DNA from: Candidatus Trichofilum aggregatum
Lineage (GTDB): Bacteria > Chloroflexota > Anaerolineae > Promineifilales > Promineifilaceae
Reading direction: 5' to 3'
Length of the DNA: 18,735 nt
Assembly: GCA_016716885.1 (NCBI GenBank)
Contig: JADJUV010000147.1
Coordinates: 1 to 18,735, forward strand
The notes under the pieces are model-generated. The model made no database searches. It was not told where the DNA came from and saw only the letters and a program-made list of their open reading frames with translations. Shown here one piece after another: positions 1 through 8,369 of this stretch (within the stretch, counting starts at the first letter, position 1; each line of letters opens with the position of its first letter). The translations under genes were made by a program, and so were the position numbers.

Positions 1-570
1 CCTACTTACCTGCTGGTGACAAAGTTGAACCTGACCGACAACTTCCTGGCGATCATCATGCCGCCAGCTATCAGTGTGTCAACACCACTGGTGATGATGA
101 GCTTTTTTGAGGGATTACCCGATGAACTAAAAGAGGCGGCGCGGATAGATGGGGCCAACGAGATACAGGTGTTGTGGCGCGTCGTTTTGCCTCTTTCCAA
201 ACCGATTATTCTCACCATTGGTCTGTTTTATGCCGTTTATTTCTGGAACGAGTTTTTTACGCCGATTTTGTATCTGAATGATAACAACCTCATGCCACTC
301 CCAGTGCTTCTTCGCAACATCCTCATTTCGGCCAGTTTTAATGAATATGTGGAGTTCAACGCCTTTAGCTCTACATCCATTGAGTCGCTGAAATCGGCCG
401 GGGTGTTGCTGACGATGTTGCCGATGCTGTTGGTTTACCCCTGGATTCAACGTTATTTCACCAAAGGGACGTTGTTGGGGGGGTCAAAGAATAGGGTGGG
501 GGAGCAAGTCTCCTGGTCTCTCAATCTCTTGGGTACGGAGAAATGGGAGGTTGAGAGACTAAGAGATTGA
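1..570 (+). CDS. Carbohydrate ABC transporter permease (CUT1, LplC/MalG-like), 5'-truncated
   Basis: Inner-membrane subunit of a CUT1 sugar importer. The reading frame is open from base 1, so the N-terminus lies outside the window. The diagnostic EAA loop, which contacts the ATPase, is clear: EAARIDGAN, then LPLSKPII. It is followed by hydrophobic segments and the YFTKGTLLGG tail typical of LplC-type permeases. Family members normally stop within a few residues of that tail. Here the frame runs on for about 25 residues (SKNRVGEQVSW..) encoded by a word-repeat hairpin. Adding one G to the G7 run at about 477-483 would give LLGGVKE followed by TAG at 492-494, so a single-base deletion in a homopolymer is the likely cause of the tail. 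The next gene is the binding protein. The neighbouring GH105 suggests oligo-uronide import, by analogy with the Bacillus ytcP/ytcQ/yteR locus. Substrate is inferred only. Confidence 0.88.
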   Translation, partial: PTYLLVTKLNLTDNFLAIIMPPAISVSTPLVMMSFFEGLPDELKEAARIDGANEIQVLWRVVLPLSKPIILTIGLFYAVYFWNEFFTPILYLNDNNLMPLPVLLRNILISASFNEYVEFNAFSSTSIESLKSAGVLLTMLPMLLVYPWIQRYFTKGTLLGGSKNRVGEQVSWSLNLLGTEKWEVERLRD

Positions 571-573
571 GAG
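518..573. repeat. Word-repeat inverted repeat downstream of permease
   Basis: The arm CTCTCAATCTCTT (518-530) pairs perfectly over 13 bp with AAGAGATTGAGAG (561-573). The loop carries a further copy of the same word (TTGAGAGACT), so alternative pairings are possible. There is no T-tract, so it is not a classical intrinsic terminator. It lies between permease and binding-protein genes and may act as an mRNA stabiliser or attenuator, or be a mobile intergenic repeat. Similar but non-identical elements recur at other gene gaps in this window. Confidence 0.75.
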
Positions 574-625
574 CTTGGGTATTGTCGTATTCTCTGATTC
601 CGATTCACAAAAGGAGATAAGGAAG

Positions 626-2460
626 ATGAAACACAAGAATCGTTCACGGTTGGTTACGCTTTTGCTGGTGTTGTGTGTTTTACTGTTTACCGCCTGTTCT
701 ACGGGCGGGGCAGAGGTGGTTGCGCCCACGGTGGATACGGCGGCGTTGGATGCGGCTCAGGCCGCGGCCGCAGACGCGCAAGCTACCGCCGAAGCTGCCC
801 AGGCCGCTCTGGAAGCGGCCGCCGATGGTGATGAAGCCGCCCGGGCCACTTTAGAAGCCGAACTCGCGGCCGCACAAGCCGCCCTGGGTGAAGCTGAAAG
901 CGCCGTTTCTGAAGCCGAAGCTGCGGCCGCGGCCGCTGCCGACGCCCAGGCTACCGCCGAAGCCGAACTGGCCGCCATCCCGGTAGACATCGAACTCTGG
1001 GCGCAGGCCACCGTCACCGAAGCTGGCCCGCCCCCTGGTGATTGGATTGCTTACCAGATTATCAAGGATGAGCTGAACATCAACCTCACCTACACCATCA
1101 TTCCCACCGGTGGAGATGGCGAGGCGAAACTCAACGCCGCGGCCGCGCCCAACGATCTCCCTGATCTTTTCCAGCTCGTCAGTACCAGCAACGACGTTCG
1201 TGGAGCCTTACTCCGTATGGTTGACCTCGGTCTGGTTGCGCCCGTTGATGATTTGATGCCCCTTATGCCCCAACGCACCGAACTCCATTACAACGATCCG
1301 CTCGCCCTTGACCTGGTGACATTTGATGGTCAACAATACGGCCTGCCCGAACCGCCGCCTCTCCCCAAACGAGAAGGTCTGGTCATCCGCAAAGATTGGC
1401 TGGATGCGCTCGGCCTGGCCGCCCCCACCACCATCGAAGAAGTTTATGAAATAGCCGTCGCTTTCACGGAACAAGACCCTGATGGCAACGGCCAGAATGA
1501 CACCTATGGCATTGGTGGCTTCATCAACGGTCAAGGTATCGGCAACCGTTTTGACTGGATTTTGGGAGCTTACGGCGTGCCCGGTGTCTGGAATTTTGCT
1601 GATGGTACTTTGAATGTCCGTAACGACCAATACCCCGAAGCGCTGGCTTATATGACGAGTCTGGTAGATGCGGGGTGATTGATCCTGACTGGCCTACCCT
1701 CAGCCGTGACGAATTCCGCGCCCGCTGGAAACAAGGCCTGTTTGGCATCATGTGGGAAGATTTCGCCGCCCTGACCAACCAATCCAACTACGCCCCCTTC
1801 GATGAGAACTTCCCCGACGCCGAATGGATTACCTTGCCCGCCCCCACCGGCCCCAACGGCGACGCTTATTACGGTGTCTACACTGGGCGTGGCAACATCT
1901 TTGCTGTGTCGCAACAGGCCGCCGATGCCGGTAAGGGTGAAGCGATTGCCCGCCTGCTAGAGTGGATGGCCACCGATGGCTATTACCTGCTTGGTTTCGG
2001 TGAGGAAGGAGTGAATTATGTGATAGACGCAGATGGCAACATCTCCACTGAGGGTCTGGACGAAACCCAAGCCTACACGGCCCCGGAACGGCAACCGTTC
2101 ACCCAGATGCGTAACCAGTTGATCTTCTACAACTCCGAGCAGGAGATCAGTGCCCGTTATCCCACTTACCAGACGGTTAATGGTCGTACCATGTACCCGA
2201 TGGATTTCCTGGGCTTCTTCCAGAGCCAACCCTGGGTAGATGGTCGGGGTATTCAAGTCATCTTGCCCCCTGAAAACGCCGCCGACTTTGATCGCTTCTA
2301 CAGTGAAGGGTTGCTCCAGTTTGTGTTGGGGCAGGTAGAACTGGACGACGACACCTGGGCTGCTTACCTGGCTGGCCTTGATAGCCTGGGGGCTGCGGAG
2401 TACGAAGCTTCAGCCAAACAAAACCTGGTTGATGCGGGTCTCTGGACGAGTAACGATTGA
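626..2460 (+). CDS. ABC transporter extracellular solute-binding lipoprotein (LplA/family 1), frameshifted
   Basis: Sugar-binding lipoprotein of the CUT1 importer. The start is ATG 626, preceded by the strong Shine-Dalgarno AAAGGAGA. Residues 1-24 form a lipoprotein signal ending in FTAC, with Cys24 as the lipidation site. Residues about 38-112 are an Ala/Glu-rich helical spacer of 17-residue repeats, unusual for this family. The binding domain begins near IELWAQAT and contains the family region KDWLDALGL and the Ca-binding-like DPDGNGQNDTYG. The first frame stops at TGA 1676-1678 (..LVDAG). The frame one base back continues without loss as IDPDWPTLSRDEF to TGA 2458-2460. One missing T near 1676 (GGGGT for GGGGTT) would restore GLIDPDW and a protein of about 611 residues. 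I read this as one gene with a single-base deletion, either a consensus error or a recent lesion. Confidence 0.85.
764..936 (+). repeat. 17-codon (51-bp) degenerate repeats seeded by GCGGCCGC
   Basis: Inside the lipoprotein spacer, GCGGCCGC occurs at 764, 815, 866, 923 and 929. The first three are exactly 51 bp apart and the next step is 57 bp. Each repeat unit begins with the codons for Ala-Ala-Ala and continues with an Ala/Glu/Gln-rich helix. The peptide DAQATAEA appears near the beginning and again at the end of the array. It encodes a probable extended helical stalk between the lipid anchor and the sugar-binding domain. Confidence 0.8.
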
Positions 2461-2466
2461 AATCAA

Positions 2467-2516
2467 AGTCTCCAGTCTCTCGTCTCACGTCAAAGGAGAC
2501 TAAGAGACTGGAGGCT
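2467..2516. repeat. Word-repeat inverted repeat between binding protein and GH105
   Basis: AGTCTCCAGTCTCT (2467-2480) pairs with AGAGACTGGAGGCT (2503-2516), 13 of 14 positions complementary. It starts a few bases after the binding-protein stop codon. Same style as the element at 518-573 but different sequence. No T-tract follows. It could dampen transcription or stabilise the 3' end of the transporter message. Confidence 0.7.
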
Positions 2517-2570
2517 AGAGACTGTTCCGGCATTCCTCACCCGTACGTCACCAGAAGGAGCCACATTGCC

Positions 2571-3740
2571 ATGCAACAGAGCGTCATCAGCCCCGCGGCC
2601 GCGGTCGTTACCACACCCTGGTCCTCACGCATCGCCCTGTCCGCCCTCAGCCGGTATCCCCTCGCGGAAGCCCGCTGGCACTACACCGATGGCTTGCTTT
2701 TCAAGGGCATCTTCCAGCTATGGCAACTCACGGGTGATGATCGTTACTGGCAAAATTTGGTCAGCTATGTGGATTGTTTTGTGGATGCGTCGGGCCAGAT
2801 AAGCTCCTATCGGCCCGACGAGTATAATATTGACCAGATCAACCCCGGCAAACTCCTCTTTCCGCTCTACCGGCTGACCGGCGCCGAGAAGTATCGCCAG
2901 GCCATCTGGTTATTGCGTGAACAGTTGCGCCACCATCCACGTACCCACGAAGGGGGTTTCTGGCACAAAAAAATCTATCCCTACCAGATGTGGCTGGATG
3001 GCATTTATATGGGTTCTCCCTTCTACGCTGAATTCGCGGCTACCTTTGACGAACCAGCCATTTTTGATGATGTGGCTTTTCAAATCCGCACCCTGGAAAA
3101 ACATACCCGTGACCCCCACACCGGCCTGCTTTACCACGGCTGGGACGAAAGCCGACAAATGCCCTGGGCCGATCCGGTCACTGGCTGTTCGGCCTATTTC
3201 TGGGGGCGGGCCATTGGCTGGTACGTCATGGCTCTGAACGATGTGTTAGACTTTTTTCCGCTGGAGCATCATGCCCGCCACGAATTTATCACTATCTTAA
3301 ACCGCACCCTCTCGGCTGTGGCTCGTTTTCAGGATGAAGCCACCGGCCTGTGGTGGCAAATCCTGGATCAGGGCGACCGGGCCGGTAATTATCTGGAAGC
3401 CTCTGGTACGAGCATGTTCATCTACGCCATTGCCAAAGGGGTGCGCCATGGTTACCTGGATACAAGCTGGCTCCCCGTAGCGACACGGGGGTTTGAGGGG
3501 TTACTCAAACACTTGGTGACCGTAGATGATGAAGGGCGGGTTGATCTGCACGGCATCTGCTCCACGGCCGGGTTAGGGGGCATACCCTACCGGGATGGCT
3601 CCTTCGAGTATTATGTGGGTGAACCCATTATCACCAATAACCTGCACGGCGTTGGGGCCTTCCTCAACGCTACTGTTGAATTGGAAAGCTGTTTGGCCCA
3701 TCACCATAAGTCCCTGATGGGGGAAACACAGATAATCTAA
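2571..3740 (+). CDS. GH105 unsaturated rhamnogalacturonyl/glucuronyl hydrolase (YteR/YesR-like)
   Basis: Hydrolase that removes the 4,5-unsaturated uronic acid from the non-reducing end of oligosaccharides left by pectate, rhamnogalacturonan or glucuronan lyases. ATG 2571 is preceded by AGAAGGAG. The predicted 389 residues match the family length of about 370-390. Family landmarks are present: WHYTDGLLFKG near residues 36-46, YPYQMWLDGIYMGSPF near 136-151 with Asp143 at the catalytic Asp position known in YteR, GWDESRQMPWADP, FWGRAIGWY, and SGTSMFIYAIAKG. There is no signal peptide, so it is cytoplasmic and acts after import by the upstream ABC system. The reading frame is intact. Related GH88 enzymes share the fold, but the MWLDGIYM context favours GH105. 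The linkage cleaved cannot be decided from sequence. Confidence 0.92.
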   Translation: MQQSVISPAAAVVTTPWSSRIALSALSRYPLAEARWHYTDGLLFKGIFQLWQLTGDDRYWQNLVSYVDCFVDASGQISSYRPDEYNIDQINPGKLLFPLYRLTGAEKYRQAIWLLREQLRHHPRTHEGGFWHKKIYPYQMWLDGIYMGSPFYAEFAATFDEPAIFDDVAFQIRTLEKHTRDPHTGLLYHGWDESRQMPWADPVTGCSAYFWGRAIGWYVMALNDVLDFFPLEHHARHEFITILNRTLSAVARFQDEATGLWWQILDQGDRAGNYLEASGTSMFIYAIAKGVRHGYLDTSWLPVATRGFEGLLKHLVTVDDEGRVDLHGICSTAGLGGIPYRDGSFEYYVGEPIITNNLHGVGAFLNATVELESCLAHHHKSLMGETQII

Positions 3741-3763
3741 CATCCGTGTTTCTTTCATCCGTG
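3741..3763. repeat. Short direct repeat in GH105-isomerase gap
   Basis: CATCCGTG occurs at 3741-3748 and 3756-3763 in the 42-bp gap after the GH105 stop codon. It belongs to the reiterated-word style of intergenic sequence seen elsewhere here. There is no obvious Shine-Dalgarno before the next ATG at 3783, so the downstream gene may rely on coupled or leaderless-like initiation. Confidence 0.5.
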
Positions 3764-3782
3764 GCTCAACAAGCACAAAATT

Positions 3783-4595
3783 ATGACTTACTTTGAAGCT
3801 GTACCCAATGAAAATGGGCTGAACCAATTGCCCAGCAATCCCTGCCAACTCCTGGATTTTCACCTGCTCTCTCTAGCCGATGGGCAAAGTTACGCGGCCG
3901 CGACCGGGGATCGTGAGGTTCTCGCCGTTATTCTAAAGGGCAAAGGCACGTTCCAGGTCAATGAGCACCGCTTTGCCAAAGTTGGCGGCCGCGGCAACGT
4001 CTTTTCTGGCAAACCCCATTCCGTTTACATCCCCTGCCAGGCTGATTACACCATCACGGCCCACGGTTCACTGGAAGTTGGGTTATGTAGTGCCCCCAGC
4101 GATCAGGTGATTGAGCCGTATGTCATCACACCCCAAGTCACCTCTGGGGTATGGGGAGCGGCCAACTTTACGCGCAACTTCCATCAGATACTCACATAGG
4201 TCGGTCAACCAGACTTGCCTGCCGCCCGGCTTATCGTAGGCGAAACCTATACCCCATCGGGCAACTGGAGCACCTACCCGCCGCACAAACACGAAACGGA
4301 TAACCTGCCCCGTGAGGCGTACCACGAGGAAATGTATTTCTTCAAGGTGAACGCACCCGATGGTTTTGGCCTGGCCCGCTTCTACACGGATGAGATTGAC
4401 ACGAGTTTTGTGGTACGGAACAACACCATTTTGATGATTCCACATGGCTATCACACCGTCGTCAGTGCGCCGGGTTACACCACCTACTACCTGTGGTTCC
4501 TGGCCGGGCATCACCGGGTGCAAGCGGTGGTGGATGATCCGAATGTCGGTTGGGTGGGCCGCACCGTGCCCATGTTGCGCGACCTGGGACATTGA
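3783..4595 (+). CDS. IolB/KduI-family isomerase (5-deoxy-glucuronate isomerase-like) with in-frame TAG
   Basis: Cupin-fold isomerase closest by motif to IolB: REVLAVILKGKGTF in the first cupin, then ARLIVGETYTPSGNWS, the metal-site YPPHKHETDNLP, EEMYFFKVN, PHGYHTVVSAPGY. IolB isomerises 5-deoxy-glucuronate in inositol breakdown, while its relative KduI isomerises 5-keto-4-deoxyuronate in pectin breakdown. No other inositol gene is present and the next gene is KduD-like, so a KduI role is plausible (inference). An in-frame TAG at 4197-4199 (codon 139) splits the two cupin halves. The same frame resumes immediately as VGQPDLPAARL and runs to TGA 4593-4595, giving the normal length of about 270 codons. 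TAG terminates other genes here, so this is a nonsense mutation or a base-call error rather than a sense codon. Confidence 0.82.
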
Positions 4596-4613
4596 AATCA
4601 GTGGAAAATTCCA

Positions 4614-4670
4614 GCAGAGTGGCAGAGTCGCAGAGCGGCAAAGTGAGCATTCTCTACTCTGCAACTCTGC
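4614..4670. repeat. Word-repeat inverted repeat before kduD
   Basis: GCAGAGTGGCAGAGT (4614-4628) pairs with ACTCTGCAACTCTGC (4656-4670) at 14 of 15 positions. The word GCAGAGT is reiterated within each arm. It lies in the gap between the isomerase stop and the Shine-Dalgarno AGAGGA (4682-4687) of the next gene, so the stem leaves the ribosome site free. Confidence 0.7.
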
Positions 4671-4693
4671 AACTTGTTTTTAGAGGAATCACA

Positions 4694-5457
4694 ATGTCAA
4701 TCAATTTATTCCGCCTGGACGAGAAGGTAGCGTTGGTGACGGGGGCGACGGCGGGGCTGGGGCAGGGGATGGCCGTGGCTCTGGCCGAAGCGGGCGCGGA
4801 TGTGGTATCGCTGGGGCGCCGGCCGGGCGATGAGACCGGAGCACAGATAACGGCTCTGGGAAGACGGTTTGCCCATATCAACTGTGACCTCGCGGCCGCG
4901 TCCCCCGCCACCCTCCAAAATGTCATCACTCAGGTTGTCACCCAAATGGGACGACTCGACATCCTCGTCAACAACGCGGGCATCATCCGCCGAGGGCCAG
5001 CCCTGGAATTTAGCGAAACGGACTGGGACGATGTGCTCCAGGTCAACCTGAAAGCGGCCTTTTTTCTCTCGCAAGCGGCCGCGAACCAGATGAAAACGCA
5101 GGGTGGTGGCAAAATTATTCACGTCGCCTCGATGCTCTCCTTCCAGGGGGGCGTGCGGGTTATCTCCTACGCGGCCGCGAAAAGTGGCCTCGCCGGTCTA
5201 ACCCGCGCCCAGGCCAACGAGTGGGCCGCCCACCACATCAACGTCAACGCCATCGCCCCCGGCTACATGGCCACCGACAACACCGCCGTTCTCCAGGCTG
5301 ACCCGGAACGCAACCGGGCCATTCTGGAACGTATCCCGCGAAGCGTTGGGGCACACCCGATGATCTCAAAGGGGCCGTGATTTTCCTGGCCTCACGTGCC
5401 TCTGATTATATGCACGGAACCATCGTGCCGGTTGATGGGGGTTGGTTAAGCCGTTAA
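4694..5457 (+). CDS. kduD: KduD-like SDR (2-dehydro-3-deoxy-D-gluconate 5-dehydrogenase), frameshifted near C-terminus
   Basis: Classical short-chain dehydrogenase. ATG 4694 follows AGAGGAATCACA. The nucleotide-binding motif TGATAGLG (residues 16-23), NNAG, a catalytic Ser in VASMLSF and Tyr/Lys in YAAAK are all present. In pectin metabolism KduD interconverts 2,5-diketo-3-deoxygluconate and KDG using NAD(P)H. The GAGIIRRGPA-like segment (NNAGIIRRG) matches KduD/gluconate 5-dehydrogenase proteins. The original frame ends after RIPRSVGAHP at TGA 5378-5380. One extra G near 5338 would restore RIPAKRWGTPDDLKGAVIFL and the family C-terminus VDGGWLSR, ending with TAA 5455-5457 at about 254 residues, exactly the family size. 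I annotate the full gene with a single-base deletion. Assignment over other SDRs rests on motifs plus the neighbouring isomerase. Confidence 0.82.
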
Positions 5458-5583
5458 TGACCACATTTTAGCAATTTGACTTTCTTTGCGAGCACAGAGT
5501 TTAACTGTTTTCGGATCTGTGTCTTCATCTCTGCGCTCTCTGTGTCTCTTGCGGTTCAAGTATTTGACTCGTAAGGTACTGCT
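5458..5583. other. Intergenic gap with imperfect word-repeat hairpin
   Basis: A 126-bp gap without coding signs. TTTGCGAGCACAGAG (from about 5484) is imperfectly complementary to CTCTGTGTCTCTTGCGG (about 5538-5554), which itself reiterates TCTCTG/CTCTCTGTG words. It is another member of the word-repeat class. A weak Shine-Dalgarno (AAGG, 5574-5577) precedes the next ATG. Confidence 0.5.
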
Positions 5584-6903
5584 ATGAAACAGCGCAAACG
5601 ATATGCCTTGGTTGGCACGGGTAGCCGCGCCAGCATGTTTATCAACGCCATCGCTACCATCTATGCTGATGTGGCTGAACTGGTGGCTTTCTGTGACCAT
5701 AGCCAGGTGCGGATGAATTGGCATAACCAACAACTCGCCAAATTGGTGGATTATGCGCCACTACCCACTTACGCGGCCGCGCAGTTTGACCAGATGATCG
5801 CCGACACCCAGCCCCATACCGTCATCGTCACCACCGTGGACAGCACCCACCACCAGTACATCACCCGGGCCATGGAACTCGGCTGTGATGTCATCAGCGA
5901 AAAACCGATGACGACCGATTTGACCAAGTTACAGGCCATTTTTGCCACCATTGAGCAAACTGGACGCTCTTTGCGTGTGACTTTTAACTATCGTTATGCC
6001 CCAGCCTATACCCAATTTCGGCAACTGGTGCTGGATGGGGCGGTGGGGAGGCCTTTGGCGGTAGATTTTTCCTGGATGTTAGACACCAGTCATGGGGCCG
6101 ATTATTTTCGTCGCTGGCATCGGGAAAAAGAAAACAGTGGTGGTCTGCTGGTTCACAAGGCCACCCATCACTTCGATCTGGTCAACTGGTGGATTGATAG
6201 CTACCCCACTCAGGTTTTTGCTCTGAGGGCGTTAAACTTTTATGGGCGTGAGAACGCGGCCGCGCGCGGTGAACAATACCCTTACCAACGTTACACCGGA
6301 GTCCCCGAAGCCAAAACCGATCCCTTTGCCCTTTCCCTGACATCCAAAGAGGCTCTCAAAGCGTTATATCTGGACGCCGAAGCCGAAACTGGCTACATCC
6401 GTGACCGCAACGTGTTTGGTGAACCCATCACCATCGAAGATACTATGGCCGTCACTGCCCGTTATCATAACGGCGTCATTCTTTCCTACTGCCTCATAGC
6501 CTATTGTCCCTGGGAAGGATTGCGCGTAGCTATTACCGGCACTAAAGGCCGCATCGAGATGGACATAGAGGAAAGTATCACCCATTTACTGGGTGACGGG
6601 CAGGTCGCCTCTAGCAAAGGGCCATTTAAACAAGCGCGGATGCGGGTTTTCCCGATGTTCGGCCAGGGCTATGAAGTAGACGTGCCCGTCGGAGCGGGGG
6701 GACATGGCGGGGCTGATCCGGTGATGTTGGAGCAGGTTTTTTCACCTACGCCCCCACCAGACCCATATAATCGGGCGGCGTCCCATGTGGACGGAGCGGC
6801 CTCGGTGCTGGTGGGCATCGCCGCCAACCAGGCTATGCAAACCGGGCAGATAGTGTGTATTGACGATCTGTTCCCGTTATCTTCGATGATGCGTGATGCG
6901 TGA
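5584..6903 (+). CDS. Gfo/Idh/MocA-family NAD(P)-dependent oxidoreductase
   Basis: Predicted 439-residue two-domain sugar or polyol dehydrogenase. The N-terminal Rossmann fold opens with YALVGTGSRASMF (nucleotide loop). SEKPM carries the conserved Lys-Pro of the cofactor/catalytic region, and VHKATHHFDLVNWW contains the His residues of the active-site helix typical of the family. The C-terminal substrate domain includes EDTMAVTARYHNG and GTKGRIEMD. The frame is intact. Substrate is unknown; its place between the Kdu pair and UxaC suggests a uronate, deoxy-keto acid or oligosaccharide-derived substrate. The C-terminal residues SSMMRDA and the stop codon are supplied by the GATGCGT tandem repeat, so the original C-terminus may have been slightly different. 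Confidence 0.88.
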   Translation: MKQRKRYALVGTGSRASMFINAIATIYADVAELVAFCDHSQVRMNWHNQQLAKLVDYAPLPTYAAAQFDQMIADTQPHTVIVTTVDSTHHQYITRAMELGCDVISEKPMTTDLTKLQAIFATIEQTGRSLRVTFNYRYAPAYTQFRQLVLDGAVGRPLAVDFSWMLDTSHGADYFRRWHREKENSGGLLVHKATHHFDLVNWWIDSYPTQVFALRALNFYGRENAAARGEQYPYQRYTGVPEAKTDPFALSLTSKEALKALYLDAEAETGYIRDRNVFGEPITIEDTMAVTARYHNGVILSYCLIAYCPWEGLRVAITGTKGRIEMDIEESITHLLGDGQVASSKGPFKQARMRVFPMFGQGYEVDVPVGAGGHGGADPVMLEQVFSPTPPPDPYNRAASHVDGAASVLVGIAANQAMQTGQIVCIDDLFPLSSMMRDA

Positions 6904-6933
6904 TGCGTGATGCGTGATGCGTGCGTGATGCGT
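6888..6933 (+). repeat. GATGCGT heptamer tandem repeat
   Basis: Five uninterrupted copies of GATGCGT (6888-6922), then GCGT, then one more copy (6927-6933). It spans the last codons and the TGA stop (6901-6903) of the oxidoreductase and ends 10 bp before the UxaC ATG. The unit contains TGATG/GTGATG, so each copy offers stop and potential ATG/GTG start triplets in rotating frames. Confidence 0.9.
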
Positions 6934-6943
6934 GGTGAATGCC

Positions 6944-8350
6944 ATGACTTTATCCCCTGATCGTTTTTTCACTCCTGATCCGGCCCAGCGGCAGATAGCC
7001 CGGCAGTTGTATGAGCATGTCGCCGCTTTGCCGCTCGTCTGTCCGCATGGGCATGTTGATCCACGCCTTTTTGCCGACCCCAACTACACCTTTGGCTCTC
7101 CCACTGAGCTGTTCCTCATTCCAGACCATTACATCTTCCGCATGTTGTACTCACAAGGTATACCCCTGGAAGATTTAGCCATTCCCCGGCGGGATGGCGG
7201 AGCGACGGAAACGGATCATCGCCGGGCCTGGCAGGTTTTTGCCGATCATTTTTACCTGTTTCGTGGCACGCCCACTGGTTTGTGGCTGCGTGAAGAGTTT
7301 GCCCAACTTTTCGGCCTCAGCGAAACCCTGAATAGTCAGAACGCCCAAGCCCTTTATGATGAGATGGCGGCCCGGTTGCCGACGCTGGTGTTTAACCCGC
7401 GCCTGATGTTTGAGCAGTTTAACATTGAGGTGCTGTGTACGACGGACGCGGCCGCGGACCCGCTCATCCATCATCAAACCATCCAACAGTCGGGCTGGCG
7501 CGGCCGCGTTCTGCCCACCTTCCGCCCCGATGCGGTCGTCAACCTGGACACGGAAAACTGGCGCCAACACATCACCGCCTTGAGCGAGGTGTCGGGCATT
7601 GAGGTGGTGAATTACCAACGTTTTATCCAGGCACTAGAGCAACGCCGAACTTTCTTCAAGGCAATGGGGGCCAAAGCCACCGACCATGCCGCCCTGACCG
7701 CTTACACCACAACACTTTCTACCCGTAACGCCGAAACCATCTTTCAACGCGCTTTACGAGGTGAGAGTACACCCGGTGATGCGGCTGAATTTACGGGCCA
7801 CATGCTCATGGAGATGGCCCGGATGAGTGTCGAAGATGGTCTGGTGATGCAACTTCACGTGGGGGCGTATCGCAATCACAACGAGTTGATTTTCCAACGG
7901 TTTGGCCGGGACATGGGGGCGGATATGCCCATCGCCAGTGAGTTTACCCAGAATTTGCGGCCGCTTCTCAACCGTTTCGGCAACCACAAAGAATTTACGC
8001 TGATTTTGTTCAATCTGGATGAGACCACATACAGCCGGGAACTGGCCCCTCTGGCCGGACACTATCCGGCCATCAAACTGGGGCCGCCCTGGTGGTTTTT
8101 CGACAGCCTGAACGGGATGCGCCGTTATTTTGATCAGATTATGGAAACCGCCGGACTGTACAACACCGCCGGATTCAACGACGATACTCGCGCCTTTCCT
8201 TCCATTCCGGCTCGACATCAACTATGGCGACGTGCGGCCGCGGACTGGGTTGCCGGTCTGGTGGTGCGCCATATTGTGGATGAGGTTGAGGGGCAAGAGA
8301 TGGTGCATGAATTGGCCTACGGGCTGGCGAAGAAAGCGTACAAATTATGA
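6944..8350 (+). CDS. uxaC: Uronate isomerase (glucuronate/galacturonate isomerase)
   Basis: Converts D-glucuronate to D-fructuronate and D-galacturonate to D-tagaturonate, the first step of both hexuronate routes. The predicted 468 residues match the family (about 470). It belongs to the amidohydrolase superfamily and shows the N-terminal metal/substrate motif CPHGHVDP (His35, His37), LPTFRPDAVVN, HVGAYRNHNE, LGPPWWFFDS and GFNDDTRAF near the C-terminus. I prefer ATG 6944 because it aligns with the usual start (SPDRFFTPDPAQR). An in-frame GTG at 6932 lies inside the heptamer repeat zone. No good Shine-Dalgarno is visible. The gene is intact, and the following gene begins within 20 bp of its stop, suggesting co-translation with UxaE. 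Confidence 0.95.
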   Translation: MTLSPDRFFTPDPAQRQIARQLYEHVAALPLVCPHGHVDPRLFADPNYTFGSPTELFLIPDHYIFRMLYSQGIPLEDLAIPRRDGGATETDHRRAWQVFADHFYLFRGTPTGLWLREEFAQLFGLSETLNSQNAQALYDEMAARLPTLVFNPRLMFEQFNIEVLCTTDAAADPLIHHQTIQQSGWRGRVLPTFRPDAVVNLDTENWRQHITALSEVSGIEVVNYQRFIQALEQRRTFFKAMGAKATDHAALTAYTTTLSTRNAETIFQRALRGESTPGDAAEFTGHMLMEMARMSVEDGLVMQLHVGAYRNHNELIFQRFGRDMGADMPIASEFTQNLRPLLNRFGNHKEFTLILFNLDETTYSRELAPLAGHYPAIKLGPPWWFFDSLNGMRRYFDQIMETAGLYNTAGFNDDTRAFPSIPARHQLWRRAAADWVAGLVVRHIVDEVEGQEMVHELAYGLAKKAYKL

Positions 8351-8369
8351 ATGAAGGATGGGGGGAATT

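Noticed and set aside
757..1017. Minus-strand Ala/Ser-rich open frame opposite the lipoprotein spacer
   Set aside because: It is the mirror of the GC-rich Ala repeat on the plus strand, where the signal peptide, ribosome site and downstream domain show the real gene.
1660..1690. Programmed frameshifting in the binding-protein gene
   Set aside because: No slippery heptamer or downstream pseudoknot is evident, and similar -1 events occur in four unrelated neighbours, which points to sequence error or decay.
4197..4199. Stop-codon reassignment (TAG as a sense codon)
   Set aside because: TAG is the credible terminal codon of uxaE (9854-9856), the kinase (17780-17782) and the regulator (18416-18418), so genome-wide recoding is not supported.
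6888..6933. CRISPR array
   Set aside because: The repeat unit is a contiguous 7-bp microsatellite with no spacers. No other regularly spaced 25-40 bp repeats or cas genes were seen.
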